A DNA stretch of 64,000 bases from Planococcus maritimus (GCF_001592825.1 NZ_LTZG01000001.1:310001-374000), one strand, 5' to 3'. Positions 20,647 through 31,455 are shown, counted from the stretch's first letter. The notes: generated from the sequence alone by a model not told the origin. Translations and numbers: made by a program.

Positions 20647-21191
20647 TCGGACAACTCCTCCATAATGATTTGATGATTTGTATAGACACAAATGTCCGCA
20701 GCCGTTTCAAGTGCGGATTGGGCGATTTCCCCTGCTGTCATATGATCGCCGGCATAAGTCTTCAACGCACGGCCTGCTGCGAGTGCGTAATTGCCGCCTG
20801 AGCCGATTGCCAGGATCCCATCATCGGGTTCGATGACTTCCCCGGTGCCCGATACCAATAAAAGTTCGTCTTTGTTCATGACGATGAGCATCGCTTCCAA
20901 TTGGCGCAGCATTTTATCGCCTCGCCATTGCTTCGCGAGTTCGACTGCGGCGCGTTGCAGATTGCCGTTGAATTCAGTGAGCTTGCCTTCAAACATTTCA
21001 AACAGCGTAAAAGCGTCAGCTACAGAACCGGCAAACCCAGTCAATACTTCGTTGTTATAGAGCCGGCGAACTTTTTTTGCGGTATGCTTCATGACAACAG
21101 CATTACCGAATGTCACTTGGCCATCACCAGCCATTGCCGATTTGCCTTTATGTTTCACTGCAAAGATCGTGGTTGCATGAAATTCCTGCAT
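20643..21191 (-). CDS. hslV: ATP-dependent protease proteolytic subunit HslV (ClpQ)
   Basis: Proteasome-like peptidase that forms double hexamers with HslU. The protein has 182 residues, starting [17 protein letters not shown]. coli HslV begins, after Met removal, at the catalytic Thr of TTIV, which aligns with Thr7 here. B. subtilis ClpQ starts MSSFHATT and is reported to use its N-terminal serine. This protein has Gln at position 2, so that mechanism is not possible unless the start differs. The upstream AAGGAGG site supports this [25 protein letters not shown] and [15 protein letters not shown] are conserved. It follows xerC and overlaps hslU. Confidence 0.97.
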   Translation of the reverse strand: MQEFHATTIFAVKHKGKSAMAGDGQVTFGNAVVMKHTAKKVRRLYNNEVLTGFAGSVADAFTLFEMFEGKLTEFNGNLQRAAVELAKQWRGDKMLRQLEAMLIVMNKDELLLVSGTGEVIEPDDGILAIGSGGNYALAAGRALKTYAGDHMTAGEIAQSALETAADICVYTNHQIIMEELSE

Positions 21192-21207
21192 GGTATTGGC
21201 TTCCTCC

Positions 21208-22101
21208 TTATGCCCTTGGATGGGACTTTAAATACGTATTGCGCAAATGGTCTTTCGTTACATGCGTATAGACTTGCGTAGAACTAAGATGTGTATGGCC
21301 CAGCAGCTCTTGGACTGTACGCATGTCCGCCCCATTGTTCAAAAGATGGGTCGCAAAAGTATGACGGATCATATGCGGATAGATCGACGAATTGAGCGAC
21401 GCCTTTTTCATGCATTCATTCAAAATATGGCGAATGCCCCGGTCCGTCACTCCATCGCCCCGGCTGTTGACAAACAACATGTCATGCTCTTTCGACTTCA
21501 TCAATCGAGGACGAGAACTATCGATATAAAGTTCCAGCGCCTCATGCGCAAATTGACCGTAGGGGATGTAACGCTCTTTTCTGCCTTTGCCTAGCACTTT
21601 GACGATATGCATATGGCGGTCTAAGTCTTTCATCTTGATCGATACGCATTCACTGACACGCATGCCGGTCGCATAAAGCAATTCGAGCATAGCACGATTG
21701 CGCAGCGATAATGCATCTTCACCTGTCAGTGAAGCAAATAGCTGCTCTAGCTCTTCCTCATAGAAAAACTGTGGCAGCCGCTCTTCTTTCTTCGGATGGA
21801 ACAGCGAACGGAACGCGGCTTCGCTGAGTCCGAACTCGCGGTTGCCATAGCGGAAAAACGATCGGATGGCAGAAATTTTTCGCGAGATGGACGTTCTGGA
21901 TAATTGGGCATCATATAATTTCGTTACATAATTTCGTGCATGAAGGTATTCGACTTCGTGCAGATCACTCACGCCTTCTTGTTCCAGGAACAGAAAAAAA
22001 CCCTCCATATCCTGTAGGTACTGGTGGACAGTGTGGGCGGAATAATTCTTCTCCAATTGGATATAGCTCATAAACGATTCGAGCATTTGTTCTTTCATCA
22101 T
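21208..22101 (-). CDS. xerC: Tyrosine recombinase XerC (CodV)
   Basis: Site-specific recombinase that works with XerD at dif to resolve chromosome dimers. The protein has 297 residues. The N-terminal SAM-like core-binding domain (about 1-90) precedes the catalytic domain, with Arg in [11 protein letters not shown], Lys in [12 protein letters not shown], HxxR in [13 protein letters not shown], His in [11 protein letters not shown], and the nucleophilic Tyr in QVYTHV. The gene belongs to the xerC-hslV-hslU-codY operon, which matches its Bacillus name codV. No dif site or mobile element is seen nearby, so this is the housekeeping copy. Confidence 0.96.
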   Translation of the reverse strand: MMKEQMLESFMSYIQLEKNYSAHTVHQYLQDMEGFFLFLEQEGVSDLHEVEYLHARNYVTKLYDAQLSRTSISRKISAIRSFFRYGNREFGLSEAAFRSLFHPKKEERLPQFFYEEELEQLFASLTGEDALSLRNRAMLELLYATGMRVSECVSIKMKDLDRHMHIVKVLGKGRKERYIPYGQFAHEALELYIDSSRPRLMKSKEHDMLFVNSRGDGVTDRGIRHILNECMKKASLNSSIYPHMIRHTFATHLLNNGADMRTVQELLGHTHLSSTQVYTHVTKDHLRNTYLKSHPRA

Positions 22102-22126
22102 CTGGCACGCCGCCTTTCAGGCATTT

Positions 22127-22167
22127 AAAAAAGCCTCTAAAGTATACCAATACTTAGAGGCTTTTTT
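22127..22167 (-). terminator. Terminator between trmFO and xerC
   Basis: Long inverted repeat with outer arms AAAAAAGCCTCTAA/TTAGAGGCTTTTTT and inner complementarity GTATACC..., giving a T-run on both strands. It ends the topA-trmFO transcript and could act in both directions. Confidence 0.88.
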
Positions 22168-22170
22168 CAA

Positions 22171-23481
22171 TTAAACCGTCACTGAATTCATATAATTTTG
22201 AATTGATTCAAGCGCACGGTTGGCGTGGCGTTCAGCACGCTCTTGTTTTGATTTGATGCGTTCACCTAAATCTGGGAATAAGCCGAAGTTAATGTTCATC
22301 GGTTGGAAGTTTTTCGAATCTGCTTCGGTGATGTAACGTGCCATGCTGCCAAGTGCCGTTTCTGCAGGCAAGACGACCAGCTCTTCACCTAGTGCAAGCT
22401 TCGCCGCATTGATGCCAGCTAATAAGCCGCTTCCTGCAGACTCCACATACCCTTCAACGCCTGTCATTTGGCCAGCGAAGAAAATATTCGAATCAGCTTT
22501 CAATTGATAGGTCGGTTTTAAGACATTCGGCGAATTGATAAACGTGTTGCGGTGCATCACACCATAGCGGACAATTTCCACGTTCTCAAGTCCCGGGATC
22601 ATGCGCAAGATTTCTTTTTGCGCGCCCCATTTTAAATGAGTCTGGAACCCAACAATGTTATAAAGCGTCCCCGCTGCATCGTCTTGACGCAATTGCACGA
22701 CCGCATATGGCCGTTCGCCGGTTTTCGGGTCTTCCAGGCCGACCGGTTTCATCGGGCCAAATGTCAAGGTTTTATCGCCTCTAGCAGCCATTACTTCAAC
22801 AGGCATACAGCCTTCGAAATAGATTTCCTTCTCGAATTCTTTCAGCGGCACGACTTCCGCTTCAACTAATGCTGTGTGGAAGCGGCGGAACTCTTCTTCT
22901 GTCATCGGGCAATTCAAATAGGCAGCTTCGCCTTTATCATAACGCGATTTCAAATAGACTTTGTCCATGTCGATGCTGTCTTTCTCGACGATTGGTGCAG
23001 CCGCATCATAGAAATACAAGTATTCTTCTCCAGTCAACTTGCGGACTTTCTCAGCAAGTGCAGGGGATGTTAACGGTCCGGTTGCGATGATCGTGATACC
23101 CTCCGGAATTTCTGTCACTTCCTCGTTGATGACTTCAACGAGCGGGTGGTTGCGGACATTTTCTGTGACCATGCCAGCAAACTCATGACGGTCCACTGCA
23201 AGCGCGCCGCCAGCCGGTACCGACGCTTTGTCGGCTGCATCGATGATGACCGAATCCAGTTTGCGCATCTCTTCTTTGATGACACCGACCGCATTGGTCA
23301 ATGAATTGGCACGCAACGAGTTGCTGCAAACCAGTTCTGCAAATTTATCTGTATGATGCGCCGGAGTCTGTTTTACCGGACGCATTTCATATAGTCTTAC
23401 GTTGACGCCACGTTTGGCGATTTGCCATGCCGCTTCGCTTCCTGCAAGTCCGGCACCGATTACATTTACAATTTTCGTCAT
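22171..23481 (-). CDS. trmFO: Folate/FAD-dependent tRNA m5U54 methyltransferase TrmFO
   Basis: Makes ribothymidine at position 54 of tRNA using methylenetetrahydrofolate and FAD; the Gram-positive replacement for TrmA. The protein has 436 residues. The N-terminal FAD-binding Rossmann motif [13 protein letters not shown], the [11 protein letters not shown] segment with the conserved cysteine and the C-terminal [19 protein letters not shown] motif are present. The ATG at 23481 (MTKIVNVIG) is 7 nt after GAGGTG; a TTG two codons earlier is less likely. It lies just downstream of topA. Confidence 0.96.
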   Translation of the reverse strand: MTKIVNVIGAGLAGSEAAWQIAKRGVNVRLYEMRPVKQTPAHHTDKFAELVCSNSLRANSLTNAVGVIKEEMRKLDSVIIDAADKASVPAGGALAVDRHEFAGMVTENVRNHPLVEVINEEVTEIPEGITIIATGPLTSPALAEKVRKLTGEEYLYFYDAAAPIVEKDSIDMDKVYLKSRYDKGEAAYLNCPMTEEEFRRFHTALVEAEVVPLKEFEKEIYFEGCMPVEVMAARGDKTLTFGPMKPVGLEDPKTGERPYAVVQLRQDDAAGTLYNIVGFQTHLKWGAQKEILRMIPGLENVEIVRYGVMHRNTFINSPNVLKPTYQLKADSNIFFAGQMTGVEGYVESAGSGLLAGINAAKLALGEELVVLPAETALGSMARYITEADSKNFQPMNINFGLFPDLGERIKSKQERAERHANRALESIQNYMNSVTV

Positions 23482-23502
23482 GATCAAACACCTCTATATG
23501 AT

Positions 23503-25572
23503 TTATTGAACTTCTTCTTTGTAGTCACAAGCAGTACAGTTGATCTGCACGCCTTTTTTCACTTTCTTTTCGACCATCAAGCTGCTGCATTTCGGACAAG
23601 GCCGTTCGATTGGTTTGTCCCATGAAACGAATTCACATTCCGGGTAACGTTCGCAACCGTAGAATATGCGGCGTTTTTTGCTTTTCCGCTCCACGATCTC
23701 TCCTTCTTTACAAGTAGGGCATTTGACACCGATATGTTTGACGATCGCTTTTGTGTTGCGGCAATCCGGGAAGTTGCTGCAAGCCATGAACTTGCCGTAG
23801 CGCCCAAGTTTAAACACCATCGGCGAACCACATTCTTCGCAATCTTCTCCTGCAGGCTCATCTTTAATTTGAACTTTTTCCATTTCGTTTTCAGCCACTT
23901 CAAGGTCTTTTGCAAACTCTTTATAGAACACATCAATGATCGCTCGCCAATCGACTTCACTTTCTTCGATGCTATCCAAATCGTTTTCCATCTTCGCGGT
24001 AAACTCGATGTTCAAAATATCTGGGAAGAAATCATGCACCAATTGATGGACGATTTCACCGAGCTCAGTCGGGATAAACCGCTTGGCATCCAAAGCGACA
24101 TAGCCGCGTTTTTGAATCGTATCCAAAGTTGGCGCGTAGGTCGATGGACGGCCTATGCCGAGCTCTTCTAAGGTACGCACTAGGCGTGCTTCCGTAAAGC
24201 GCGGAGGCGGTTGCGTGAAATGCTGGTTCGGCGTAATGTCGGTCGCTTTGACTTTATCGCCCTCCTTCATTTCCGGAAGGATATTGTCTTTCTCTTCTTT
24301 TTTATCGTCGGTCCCTTCAATGTAAAGCTTCATGAAACCAGGAAACTTCACTTGGGAACCATTGGCACGGAAAATGGCTTCGCCGTTTTGCAATTCTGCC
24401 ATCACCGTATCGAGCACCGCCGGTGACATTTGACTTGCCACAAAACGGTCCCAAATCAATTTATACAAACGGTAAAGATCGCGAGACAAAATGCTCTTCA
24501 GCGATTCCGGCGTGCGGTGGACACTCGTCGGGCGGACCGCTTCGTGCGCATCTTGTGCTTTTTGAGATTGTTTCGCGGCAGGCTTCTGCGTAACGTACTC
24601 TTCGCCATACTTATCGAGAATATAACCGATTGTATCTTGCTTTGCCGATTCCGAAATTCGTGTCGAGTCGGTACGCATATACGTGATCAAACCGGTTACG
24701 CCTTCTTTTCCGACCGAAATCCCTTCATAAAGCTGCTGGGCAAGCATCATCGTTTTCTTGGCGCGGAAATTCAACTTACGCGCTGCTTCCTGTTGGAGAG
24801 AGGATGTGGTGAAAGACGGAGAAGGATTGCGTTTGCGCTCTTTCTTGACGACGCTTTTCACTAAGAAATCCTTGCCTTTCATTGTAGCCAATACAGCTTT
24901 GACATCTTCTTCAGTGGAAAGTTTCAACTTTTTCTCTGGCGTTCCATAAAATTGTGCCTCGAATACTTTCTTAGCCTTTTCAAACTCGCCCGTGATCGAC
25001 CAATACTCTTCGGGTTCGAAATTTTTGATTTCGTTTTCGCGGTCAATGATGAGACCGAGTGCAACCGATTGAACACGGCCAGCCGACAAGCCTTTTTTGA
25101 CTTTTTTCCACAGAATCGGGCTGATGCTATAGCCAACAAGACGGTCTAAAATTCGTCGAGCTTGTTGAGCGTCAACCAAATCCATGTCTAGTTTGCGCGG
25201 TTGCTTGAATGCGTCTTTTACTGCATCTTTCGTAATTTCGTTAAATACGACACGGCAGTCCGAATCGACATCTACTCCGAGCGCGTTCGCCAAATGCCAG
25301 GCGATTGCTTCTCCTTCTCTGTCAGGGTCAGCCGCGAGAAAGACTTTTTTCGCTTTTTTCGCTTCTTTTTTTAGGTCTTGTAAAATCGGGCCTTTACCGC
25401 GAATCGTGATATAGCGGGGCTCGTAATTGTTCTCGACATCTACCCCCATCTGGCTGCGCGGCAAATCGCGCAAATGGCCAAGAGAGGCTTTCACTTTATA
25501 CTTTTTACCCAAATACCGTTCAATTGTCTTTGCCTTTGCGGGCGATTCGACAATCACCAAATAATCCGCCAT
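23503..25572 (-). CDS. topA: DNA topoisomerase I
   Basis: Type IA topoisomerase that removes negative supercoils. The protein has 689 residues. The N-terminal Toprim domain begins [19 protein letters not shown] and includes the acidic [12 protein letters not shown] motif. The catalytic tyrosine lies in [12 protein letters not shown]. The C-terminus carries three four-cysteine zinc ribbons (CEECG...C-x4-C, CPTCKEG...C-x4-C, CPKCSS...CTAC). The ATG follows GAGGAGGAG. It sits between dprA and trmFO, as in B. subtilis. Confidence 0.98.
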   Translation of the reverse strand: MADYLVIVESPAKAKTIERYLGKKYKVKASLGHLRDLPRSQMGVDVENNYEPRYITIRGKGPILQDLKKEAKKAKKVFLAADPDREGEAIAWHLANALGVDVDSDCRVVFNEITKDAVKDAFKQPRKLDMDLVDAQQARRILDRLVGYSISPILWKKVKKGLSAGRVQSVALGLIIDRENEIKNFEPEEYWSITGEFEKAKKVFEAQFYGTPEKKLKLSTEEDVKAVLATMKGKDFLVKSVVKKERKRNPSPSFTTSSLQQEAARKLNFRAKKTMMLAQQLYEGISVGKEGVTGLITYMRTDSTRISESAKQDTIGYILDKYGEEYVTQKPAAKQSQKAQDAHEAVRPTSVHRTPESLKSILSRDLYRLYKLIWDRFVASQMSPAVLDTVMAELQNGEAIFRANGSQVKFPGFMKLYIEGTDDKKEEKDNILPEMKEGDKVKATDITPNQHFTQPPPRFTEARLVRTLEELGIGRPSTYAPTLDTIQKRGYVALDAKRFIPTELGEIVHQLVHDFFPDILNIEFTAKMENDLDSIEESEVDWRAIIDVFYKEFAKDLEVAENEMEKVQIKDEPAGEDCEECGSPMVFKLGRYGKFMACSNFPDCRNTKAIVKHIGVKCPTCKEGEIVERKSKKRRIFYGCERYPECEFVSWDKPIERPCPKCSSLMVEKKVKKGVQINCTACDYKEEVQ

Positions 25573-25630
25573 TCATACTCCTCCTCATAGAGGTCTCTTC
25601 AAATTGTGTAAAGAATCACCTGATGCAAAA

Positions 25631-25658
25631 TGTATAACAGTTTTTGGTTGATTGCAAG
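25631..25658 (-). promoter_or_regulatory. Possible promoter of topA
   Basis: CTTGCA (25653-25658), 16-bp spacer, TATACA (25631-25636), about 60 bp upstream of the topA start, in the gap after dprA. Both hexamers are imperfect, so the call is tentative. Confidence 0.4.
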
Positions 25659-25681
25659 GTTTTTCGTCGAAGCGACTGTTT

Positions 25682-26569
25682 TCAGCTTCTTAATTGGCGG
25701 TATTCTTCAAGCACTTGACCCCCGTGCCACACCGGTTTTGCGCCTTCTGCAATTAATTTATGCGGACCGGCGGAAAGCGGGGAAAAGATATCTCCAGGAA
25801 CAGTAAAGATATCTTTTCCATGGTCTAAGGCATGCTCAATCGTACTCAGTGTGCCACTTTTTACTTCCGCTTCCGTGACAATGATGCCTTTTGACAAGCC
25901 ACTGATAATGCGATTGCGCATTGGGAAATTCCACTTTCGAGGTGGCATATACGGTGGATATTCGCTTAGCAGCAATTGAGTTTCTTCTATTATAAAGAAC
26001 AACTCCTCGTTCATTTTCGGGTAGCGATGCAAGAAGCCGCTCCCTATGACAGCGATCGTTTTTCCGCCGGAATCGATCGCGCATTGATGCGCCATTGCAT
26101 CGGCGCCTTTCGCCAATCCACTAACAACGACAAAGCCTTCTGCCAGTAAAGGCGGGAGTAATTCTTGTATGACCGATCGCGAATAGCCATGGGCTTTCCT
26201 AGAACCGATGACGGCTATTTTTTCAGGTGCTTCAAGTAAAGCGGAATCGCCTTTCAAATAAAGTACTGCAGGTGGATCAATCAACTCATGCAAAGAGGAT
26301 GGAAAAAGAGGATGGCGGTAGGAAATGACGTGGATTTGCTGTTTGTTGTAAATTTCCATAAAGGGGGTGTTGACGTAGGTGAGGTATGAGCGCTTTAAGG
26401 CTATCGCCTTTTCCAGGGAGATTTGAAGCGTTTCCGAGAGATCGATAGGACTTCGACAATGCAGGTATTCAAGTTCTGGATCGTCCTTCATTAATGGGGC
26501 GATGCGGTTCAAAGCTTTAGGGTATACGTAATGCAAGGCTAGCAGGCGTTGCGTGAATTCTTCGTTCAT
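25682..26569 (-). CDS. dprA: DNA processing protein DprA (Smf)
   Basis: Binds incoming single-stranded DNA and loads RecA during natural transformation. The protein has 295 residues. A short N-terminal helical region is followed by the Rossmann-like DprA domain: IAVIGSRKAHGYSR, VVSGLAKGADAMAHQCAID and GGKTIAVIGSGFLHRYP, then FPMRNRIISGLSKGIIVTEAEVKSGTLSTIEHALDHGKDIFTVPG (in successive blocks). No extra C-terminal winged helix is evident. Presence does not by itself show competence. It lies upstream of topA. Confidence 0.96.
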   Translation of the reverse strand: MNEEFTQRLLALHYVYPKALNRIAPLMKDDPELEYLHCRSPIDLSETLQISLEKAIALKRSYLTYVNTPFMEIYNKQQIHVISYRHPLFPSSLHELIDPPAVLYLKGDSALLEAPEKIAVIGSRKAHGYSRSVIQELLPPLLAEGFVVVSGLAKGADAMAHQCAIDSGGKTIAVIGSGFLHRYPKMNEELFFIIEETQLLLSEYPPYMPPRKWNFPMRNRIISGLSKGIIVTEAEVKSGTLSTIEHALDHGKDIFTVPGDIFSPLSAGPHKLIAEGAKPVWHGGQVLEEYRQLRS

Positions 26570-26652
26570 GACAGTCCTCCTCTATTTAAGTTAAGTACAA
26601 TAAAGCTGCACCTTCCTTAATCATAGAGCTTCAAAGACAATCCGTAAATATA

Positions 26653-27399
26653 TTAAAAACGGATTAATTTTTTGTTCCGTTGAGTATAATGTTTCTTGAA
26701 ATGTTCATGAAATTGTTCGATTGCCTCCAGCTCCACTAGTCCTTGAGCATTGTTTTCGAATCCCTGGAAAATGATGCGCACAAAATTTCCCCGCCGTTCG
26801 TTTCGCAGTTCATCATCCGCCATCATTTCCCGAAAAACCCCCGTTTCCATTTGCTTCAATACGCCAGCAAAATACGAACTGTAGTGAATCAATTCAAGTA
26901 CGCTGTCAGGCGCATCCATACGTAATTCTTCATGACAAATACACCAGACCGCGAATTGTTTTTCAAGCAGCTTGGCTTCCCGTATTAAGAAATTGGTTTC
27001 CTCCGGTACAGCTTCTAATATGCCAATTGAATAATCCAGATACCAAAAAAGAAACATTAATAGCTTTTGATGGTCTTCTTTTGCTGATGCACCTAATTCT
27101 TGCAAATGAATGAGCGCTCCATTGCGGTCAAATCGCCGATACGTTTCTTGACGGCTGAGACTGCAAATGCCATGGAGCAGCTTTTCGCTATCTACAACCG
27201 AAAAAGGATCTTTTCCTAACACTTCCAAATGATAAAAGCTCATGACTTCAGGTAAAAAAGGCAATACGAACTCATTCATAATCGCCCGCTTTTGCACTTC
27301 CAGTTCCCTCGATTTCGTTCTTTTCTTGACGATTTTCATACCGAAAAACGCAGCGATAAACGCTGCCACTAGTCCCCAAAAGATCCATTCTATTGCCAT
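26653..27399 (-). CDS. Hypothetical single-pass membrane protein
   Basis: I do not recognise this 248-residue protein. It starts MAIEWIFWGLVAAFIAAFFGMKIVKKRTK: a single N-terminal hydrophobic helix (about residues 4-20) followed by a basic patch, so the remainder is probably cytoplasmic (positive-inside rule). The rest looks mostly helical, rich in Glu, Leu and Phe, with an acidic middle and a basic end (KKHYTQRNKKLIRF). There are three Cys residues but no metal-binding pattern. The ATG follows GGAGGG at good spacing. It lies between the sucCD terminator and dprA, a place where B. subtilis has no gene as far as I know. Base composition looks like its neighbours'. Confidence 0.8.
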   Translation of the reverse strand: MAIEWIFWGLVAAFIAAFFGMKIVKKRTKSRELEVQKRAIMNEFVLPFLPEVMSFYHLEVLGKDPFSVVDSEKLLHGICSLSRQETYRRFDRNGALIHLQELGASAKEDHQKLLMFLFWYLDYSIGILEAVPEETNFLIREAKLLEKQFAVWCICHEELRMDAPDSVLELIHYSSYFAGVLKQMETGVFREMMADDELRNERRGNFVRIIFQGFENNAQGLVELEAIEQFHEHFKKHYTQRNKKLIRF

Positions 27400-27494
27400 T
27401 CCATGCCCTCCTACGTGCGCTCGTTACTGTTCTTTCTATTATAAATGACAGCTTGCATATTCGTTCAAAATTTATGTTCTGGGTCGTTAAAAAG

Positions 27495-27533
27495 CAAAAA
27501 ACCCCGAAACATCTAAAAGATGCTCCGGGGTTT
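27495..27533 (-). terminator. Rho-independent terminator after sucD
   Basis: Long stem with arms AAACCCCGGAGCATCT and AGATGTTTCGGGGTTT around a short TTT loop (a few mismatches), followed by TTTGC on the minus strand. It ends the sucCD operon. Confidence 0.9.
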
Positions 27534-27539
27534 CGTATA

Positions 27540-28442
27540 TTAATGAGTTTTACAAGCGTCGTAAAGGCCTTTTTCTTTGATCACGTTGATCAAAGTTTCG
27601 CCGATAACTGAAGGTGTATCTGCAACTTCGATTCCAGCAGCGTTCATTGCTTTAATCTTGTCTGCAGCTGTCCCTTTGCCTCCGGAAATGATCGCACCGG
27701 CGTGGCCCATGCGTTTTCCTTCTGGAGCTGTTTGACCGCCGATAAAGCCGACAACAGGTTTCGTCATGTTCGCCTTAACCCATTCTGCCGCTTCTTCTTC
27801 AGCTGTCCCACCGATTTCACCGATCATAACAACTGCATACGTATCTTCATCTTCGTTGAACTCTTTCAAGACGTCGATGAAGTTCGTGCCGTTGACCGGG
27901 TCTCCGCCGATACCGACAGCAGTTGACTGGCCGATACCTTCTTCAGACAATTGGTGAGTCGCTTCGTACGTCAACGTACCAGAGCGTGATACTACACCGA
28001 CATGTCCTTTTTTGTGAATGTATCCAGGCATGATGCCGATTTTACATTCGTCCGGAGTGATAACACCCGGGCAGTTTGGTCCGACAAGACGTGTTTTCTT
28101 GCCTTCCATATAACGCTTCACTTTGACCATGTCCAATACTGGAATGTGTTCAGTGATGCAGATTGCCATATCCAACTCAGCTTCTGTTGCTTCAAGAATT
28201 GCGTCAGCAGCAAAAGGAGCCGGTACATAAATTACAGATACATTGGCACCTGTAGCTTTTACGGCATCTTGAACTGTATTGAATACAGGTACGCCTTCAA
28301 CTTCAGTTCCGCCCTTGCCTGGTGTTACACCCGCAACGATTTTCGTTCCGTATTCAAGCATTTGCTTTGTGTGGAAAAGGGCAGTTGACCCTGTAATTCC
28401 TTGTACAAGCACTTTAGTGTCTTTATTAATGTATACGCTCAT
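27540..28442 (-). CDS. sucD: Succinyl-CoA ligase, alpha subunit
   Basis: With SucC, interconverts succinyl-CoA and succinate with substrate-level phosphorylation in the TCA cycle. The protein has 300 residues. The N-terminal CoA-binding Rossmann domain has [17 protein letters not shown]. The ligase domain carries the phosphorylated His247 in [14 protein letters not shown]. It follows sucC after about 18 nt in a two-gene operon ended by a strong terminator. Confidence 0.98.
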   Translation of the reverse strand: MSVYINKDTKVLVQGITGSTALFHTKQMLEYGTKIVAGVTPGKGGTEVEGVPVFNTVQDAVKATGANVSVIYVPAPFAADAILEATEAELDMAICITEHIPVLDMVKVKRYMEGKKTRLVGPNCPGVITPDECKIGIMPGYIHKKGHVGVVSRSGTLTYEATHQLSEEGIGQSTAVGIGGDPVNGTNFIDVLKEFNEDEDTYAVVMIGEIGGTAEEEAAEWVKANMTKPVVGFIGGQTAPEGKRMGHAGAIISGGKGTAADKIKAMNAAGIEVADTPSVIGETLINVIKEKGLYDACKTH

Positions 28443-28460
28443 TATTGTCCCTGCCCTTCT

Positions 28461-29621
28461 TTAGCCTACAAGTTCTACGATCTGTTTCGCGCCATCTGCC
28501 ATAGTGCCAGCAGCTACGATGTTCAGACCTGATTCGTTCAGCAGTTTTTTACCGATTTCTACGTTTGTTCCTTCAAGACGGACGACTAATGGCACTTCCA
28601 GGCTAACTTCTTTCGCTGCTTGGATAACACCTTCCGCAATGATGTCACACTTCATGATTCCGCCGAAAATGTTAACGAAGATTCCTTTGACATTCTTATC
28701 AGAAAGAATGATCTTGAATGCTTCCGTTACTTTCTCAGCGGTGGCACCGCCCCCAACGTCAAGGAAGTTAGCGGGTGAGCCGCCGTAATAGTTGATCGTA
28801 TCCATTGTTGCCATAGCAAGGCCGGCACCGTTAACCATACAGCCGATGTTTCCATCCAAAGAAATATAGCTCAAGTCATACTTAGAAGCTTCGATTTCTT
28901 TTGCATCTTCTTCATCGTAATCGCGCATTTCCATGATGTCCTGATGACGGTATAGTGCATTGGCATCGAAGTTGAACTTCGCGTCCAAAGCCACTACTTG
29001 CCCGTCGCCTGTAACGACCAATGGGTTGATTTCAACGATTGCTGCGTCTTTTTCCACATAAGCCTGGTAGAGGCCAAGCATCAATTTCGCTGCTTTGTTG
29101 ACAAGTTTAGCTGGGATGTTCATGTTGAACGCCATGCGACGAGCCTGGAAACCAGTCAAACCAACGACAGGATCGATTGCTTCGTAGAAGATTCGCTCCG
29201 GCGTGTTTGCTGCTACTTCTTCAATGTCCATGCCGCCTTCTTCAGATCCCATCAAGTTGACTAGGGAAGTTTCACGGTCAAGAACCAATCCAAGATAGTA
29301 TTCCTTCTCGATGTTGCTGCCCGCTTCGATATAAAGGCGTTTAACTTCTTTACCTTCTGGGCCTGTCTGATGCGTTACGAGGACCTTGCCAAGCAATTCC
29401 TTCGCATATTCACGCACTTCGTCCAAGTTTTTCGCCAGCTTGACGCCGCCTGCCTTGCCTCGACCACCTGCGTGGATTTGGGCTTTAACAACGACAACAT
29501 CCGAACCAAGTTCTTTCGCTGCTTTGACTGCTTCTTCAGGTGAAAAAGCAACATGGCCTTCTGGAACTGATACGCCATATTGTTTCAGGACCTGTTTTCC
29601 CTGATATTCATGGATATTCAT
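28461..29621 (-). CDS. sucC: Succinyl-CoA ligase (ADP-forming), beta subunit
   Basis: Nucleotide-binding subunit of succinyl-CoA synthetase, 386 residues. An N-terminal ATP-grasp domain ([33 protein letters not shown]) is followed by the C-terminal flavodoxin-like domain with [17 protein letters not shown] and [16 protein letters not shown]. The ATG follows GGAGGATGACAG. A near-consensus promoter lies 50 bp upstream. B. subtilis has ylqG and ylqH between rnhB and sucC; neither is present here. Confidence 0.98.
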   Translation of the reverse strand: MNIHEYQGKQVLKQYGVSVPEGHVAFSPEEAVKAAKELGSDVVVVKAQIHAGGRGKAGGVKLAKNLDEVREYAKELLGKVLVTHQTGPEGKEVKRLYIEAGSNIEKEYYLGLVLDRETSLVNLMGSEEGGMDIEEVAANTPERIFYEAIDPVVGLTGFQARRMAFNMNIPAKLVNKAAKLMLGLYQAYVEKDAAIVEINPLVVTGDGQVVALDAKFNFDANALYRHQDIMEMRDYDEEDAKEIEASKYDLSYISLDGNIGCMVNGAGLAMATMDTINYYGGSPANFLDVGGGATAEKVTEAFKIILSDKNVKGIFVNIFGGIMKCDIIAEGVIQAAKEVSLEVPLVVRLEGTNVEIGKKLLNESGLNIVAAGTMADGAKQIVELVG

Positions 29622-29670
29622 CTGTCATCCTCCAATCAAACATCTGTCTCTTAATTTTATTGCCTCTACC

Positions 29671-29699
29671 ATTGTATTAAAGTTGCCATGGAATGTCCA
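29671..29699 (-). promoter_or_regulatory. Sigma-A promoter of sucCD
   Basis: -35 TGGACA (29694-29699), 17-bp spacer, -10 TACAAT (29671-29676). Both are one mismatch from consensus. It lies between rnhB and sucC. Confidence 0.72.
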
Positions 29700-29748
29700 C
29701 AGCTGACAGCCACTCTGCATAAAACTTCGAATTTTCCGTCTCTTATCG

Positions 29749-30513
29749 TTATCGGACCATCGATTTCACCGGTTCGAAGGTTTTACGGTGGATTGGGCAA
29801 GGGCCGTGCGTATCGAGTGCGGCTAAGTGTTCTGTAGTGCCGTATCCTGCATGCTTCGAGAAACCGTATTGTGGATATAATTGTGCGTATTCGTCCATCA
29901 AATCATCTCTTCCGGTCTTTGCCAGAATTGAGGCAGCAGCGATACATAAACTTTTCGCATCACCTTTAATGATCGCTTCAGATGGCATCGCAACGGTTAA
30001 TTTCATCGCATCTGCCAATACGACATCCGGTGCTGTAGCCAAACTGGTTGCTGCGGCTTCCATCGATTGTTTCGTAGCCTGGTAAATATTCAGCCGGTCG
30101 ATGGCTTCAGGCGGCTGGATGTGGACCGACCAGCTAATGGCTTGTTCTTTAATTAGTTGCGCTAATTCATTGCGTTTTGCTTTTGCGATCATCTTCGAAT
30201 CATCCAACCCGATAAAAGCGCTGCAATCTTCTGGCAAGATGACAGCTGCCGTCACAACTGGTCCAGCGAGCGGACCCCTGCCCGCTTCATCGATTCCGCA
30301 GACGAGAGAGTGGTTTTGTTCCTTGAACTGCCGATCGAAGGCTTGTTTTTCTTCCAGCCGGCGAAGCAAAATAAGTTTTTTATCGTAACGTCGCTGCCAA
30401 GAAGCAAGCGCTTGCTGAACGCTTTTGCGTGAATCATCCTTGAGGTCTTCCATCCAGGGTTCGAATGTTTCAGCCTGTTGTAACCTTTTTTTGATCGATG
30501 CTGTTGTTTCCAT
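29749..30513 (-). CDS. rnhB: Ribonuclease HII
   Basis: Removes RNA from RNA/DNA hybrids and single misincorporated ribonucleotides. The protein has 254 residues. After an N-terminal helical extension of about 65 residues, the catalytic core has CGIDEAGRGPLAGPV with the first acidic residues, GLDDSKMIAKAKRNEL, and VLADAMKL with a further Asp. The ATG at 30513 follows AAAGGAGTGGCGAG; the longer frame to 30594 runs through the rbgA stop region and is rejected. Confidence 0.96.
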   Translation of the reverse strand: METTASIKKRLQQAETFEPWMEDLKDDSRKSVQQALASWQRRYDKKLILLRRLEEKQAFDRQFKEQNHSLVCGIDEAGRGPLAGPVVTAAVILPEDCSAFIGLDDSKMIAKAKRNELAQLIKEQAISWSVHIQPPEAIDRLNIYQATKQSMEAAATSLATAPDVVLADAMKLTVAMPSEAIIKGDAKSLCIAAASILAKTGRDDLMDEYAQLYPQYGFSKHAGYGTTEHLAALDTHGPCPIHRKTFEPVKSMVR

Positions 30514-30540
30514 CTCGCCACTCCTTTTTCGCAAAGAAAT

Positions 30541-30565
30541 AGCGGGCCCTATTGAAGGACCCGCT
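30541..30565 (-). terminator. Hairpin between rbgA and rnhB
   Basis: Arms AGCGGGTCCT and AGGGCCCGCT with a 5-nt loop (one mismatch), 3 nt after the rbgA stop. The tract that follows on the minus strand (ATTTCTTTG) is interrupted, so termination is probably partial. Confidence 0.5.
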
Positions 30566-30568
30566 GCC

Positions 30569-31444
30569 TTATGCCAATTCGTCTTGTTCTGCAATCATTT
30601 CATCGTGGTAATCGAATGTGATGCGGCCGAGATGCTGATTGCGGATATCGCGGACAATGATTTCTGCTGTCATTTCATAATCAACTTCGTTGTCGGGGCC
30701 AATCATATAACGTTTTTTGCCGATATGATCGAAAGTCTTCACCAAATCTTCATCGATATGGTCAATGCCGTAGCGTTCCATCAAACGGTCCGGATAGCGC
30801 TCTTCCAAAAATTTCAGTGCGTAAATCGCTAGTTCTTGCATTTGAATGACCGAATCCTTGATTGCTCCAGTGACCGCAAGTTTTTGCCCGGTTTCCTGGT
30901 CTTCAAATTTCGGCCAGAGAATGCCTGGCGTGTCGAGCAATTCAATTTCTTTGCCGACTTTAATCCATTGCTGGGCTTTTGTGACCCCCGGCATATTGCC
31001 TGTTTTCGCTAAGCTTTTTTTCGCCAGCCGATTGATCAATGTCGATTTCCCAACGTTCGGAATGCCGACAATCATGGCACGGATGGCGCGCGGCTTAATA
31101 CCTTTCGCTTCCATGCGGTCCCATTTTTCTTTTAGAATCTCTTTCGAGGCTTTGGTGACCGTCTGCAGCCCTTTTCCTTCTAAGGAATTGATCGCCACTG
31201 CCCGGGTCCCTTCGTTCTCGAAGTGTTGGATCCATTTTTTCGTTTCCCGCTCGTCTGCCATATCCATTTTATTGAGGATAATCAGTCGTGGTTTTTGCTG
31301 GATCACTTGGTCGATCATCGGATTGCGGGATGATAGCGGCAATCGCGCATCCACCAATTCAAAAATGATATCCACCAATTTAAGTTTTTCTGTTACTTCC
31401 CGACGCGCTTTCGCCATATGGCCAGGAAACCATTGAATCGTCAT
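30569..31444 (-). CDS. rbgA: Ribosome biogenesis GTPase RbgA (YlqF)
   Basis: Circularly permuted GTPase needed for late 50S assembly. The protein has 291 residues. The G motifs come in permuted order: G4 LNKMDMAD first, then G1 [14 protein letters not shown] and G3 [12 protein letters not shown]. The N-terminus [16 protein letters not shown] is the standard family start. The C-terminal domain binds rRNA. It is placed after lepB and before rnhB, as in B. subtilis. Confidence 0.97.
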   Translation of the reverse strand: MTIQWFPGHMAKARREVTEKLKLVDIIFELVDARLPLSSRNPMIDQVIQQKPRLIILNKMDMADERETKKWIQHFENEGTRAVAINSLEGKGLQTVTKASKEILKEKWDRMEAKGIKPRAIRAMIVGIPNVGKSTLINRLAKKSLAKTGNMPGVTKAQQWIKVGKEIELLDTPGILWPKFEDQETGQKLAVTGAIKDSVIQMQELAIYALKFLEERYPDRLMERYGIDHIDEDLVKTFDHIGKKRYMIGPDNEVDYEMTAEIIVRDIRNQHLGRITFDYHDEMIAEQDELA

Positions 31445-31455
31445 GCCATCACTCC

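Noticed and set aside
19648-20673. A 341-codon open frame on the plus strand across hslU
   Set aside because: It lies fully antisense to the strongly conserved hslU gene, has no ribosome site, and its Phe/Leu/His-rich translation is typical of an antisense shadow.
27425-27475. Possible promoter for the hypothetical gene (TTGAAC ... TATAAT)
   Set aside because: The spacer is 19 bp, too long for a confident call, although some promoter must exist after the sucD terminator if the gene is expressed separately.
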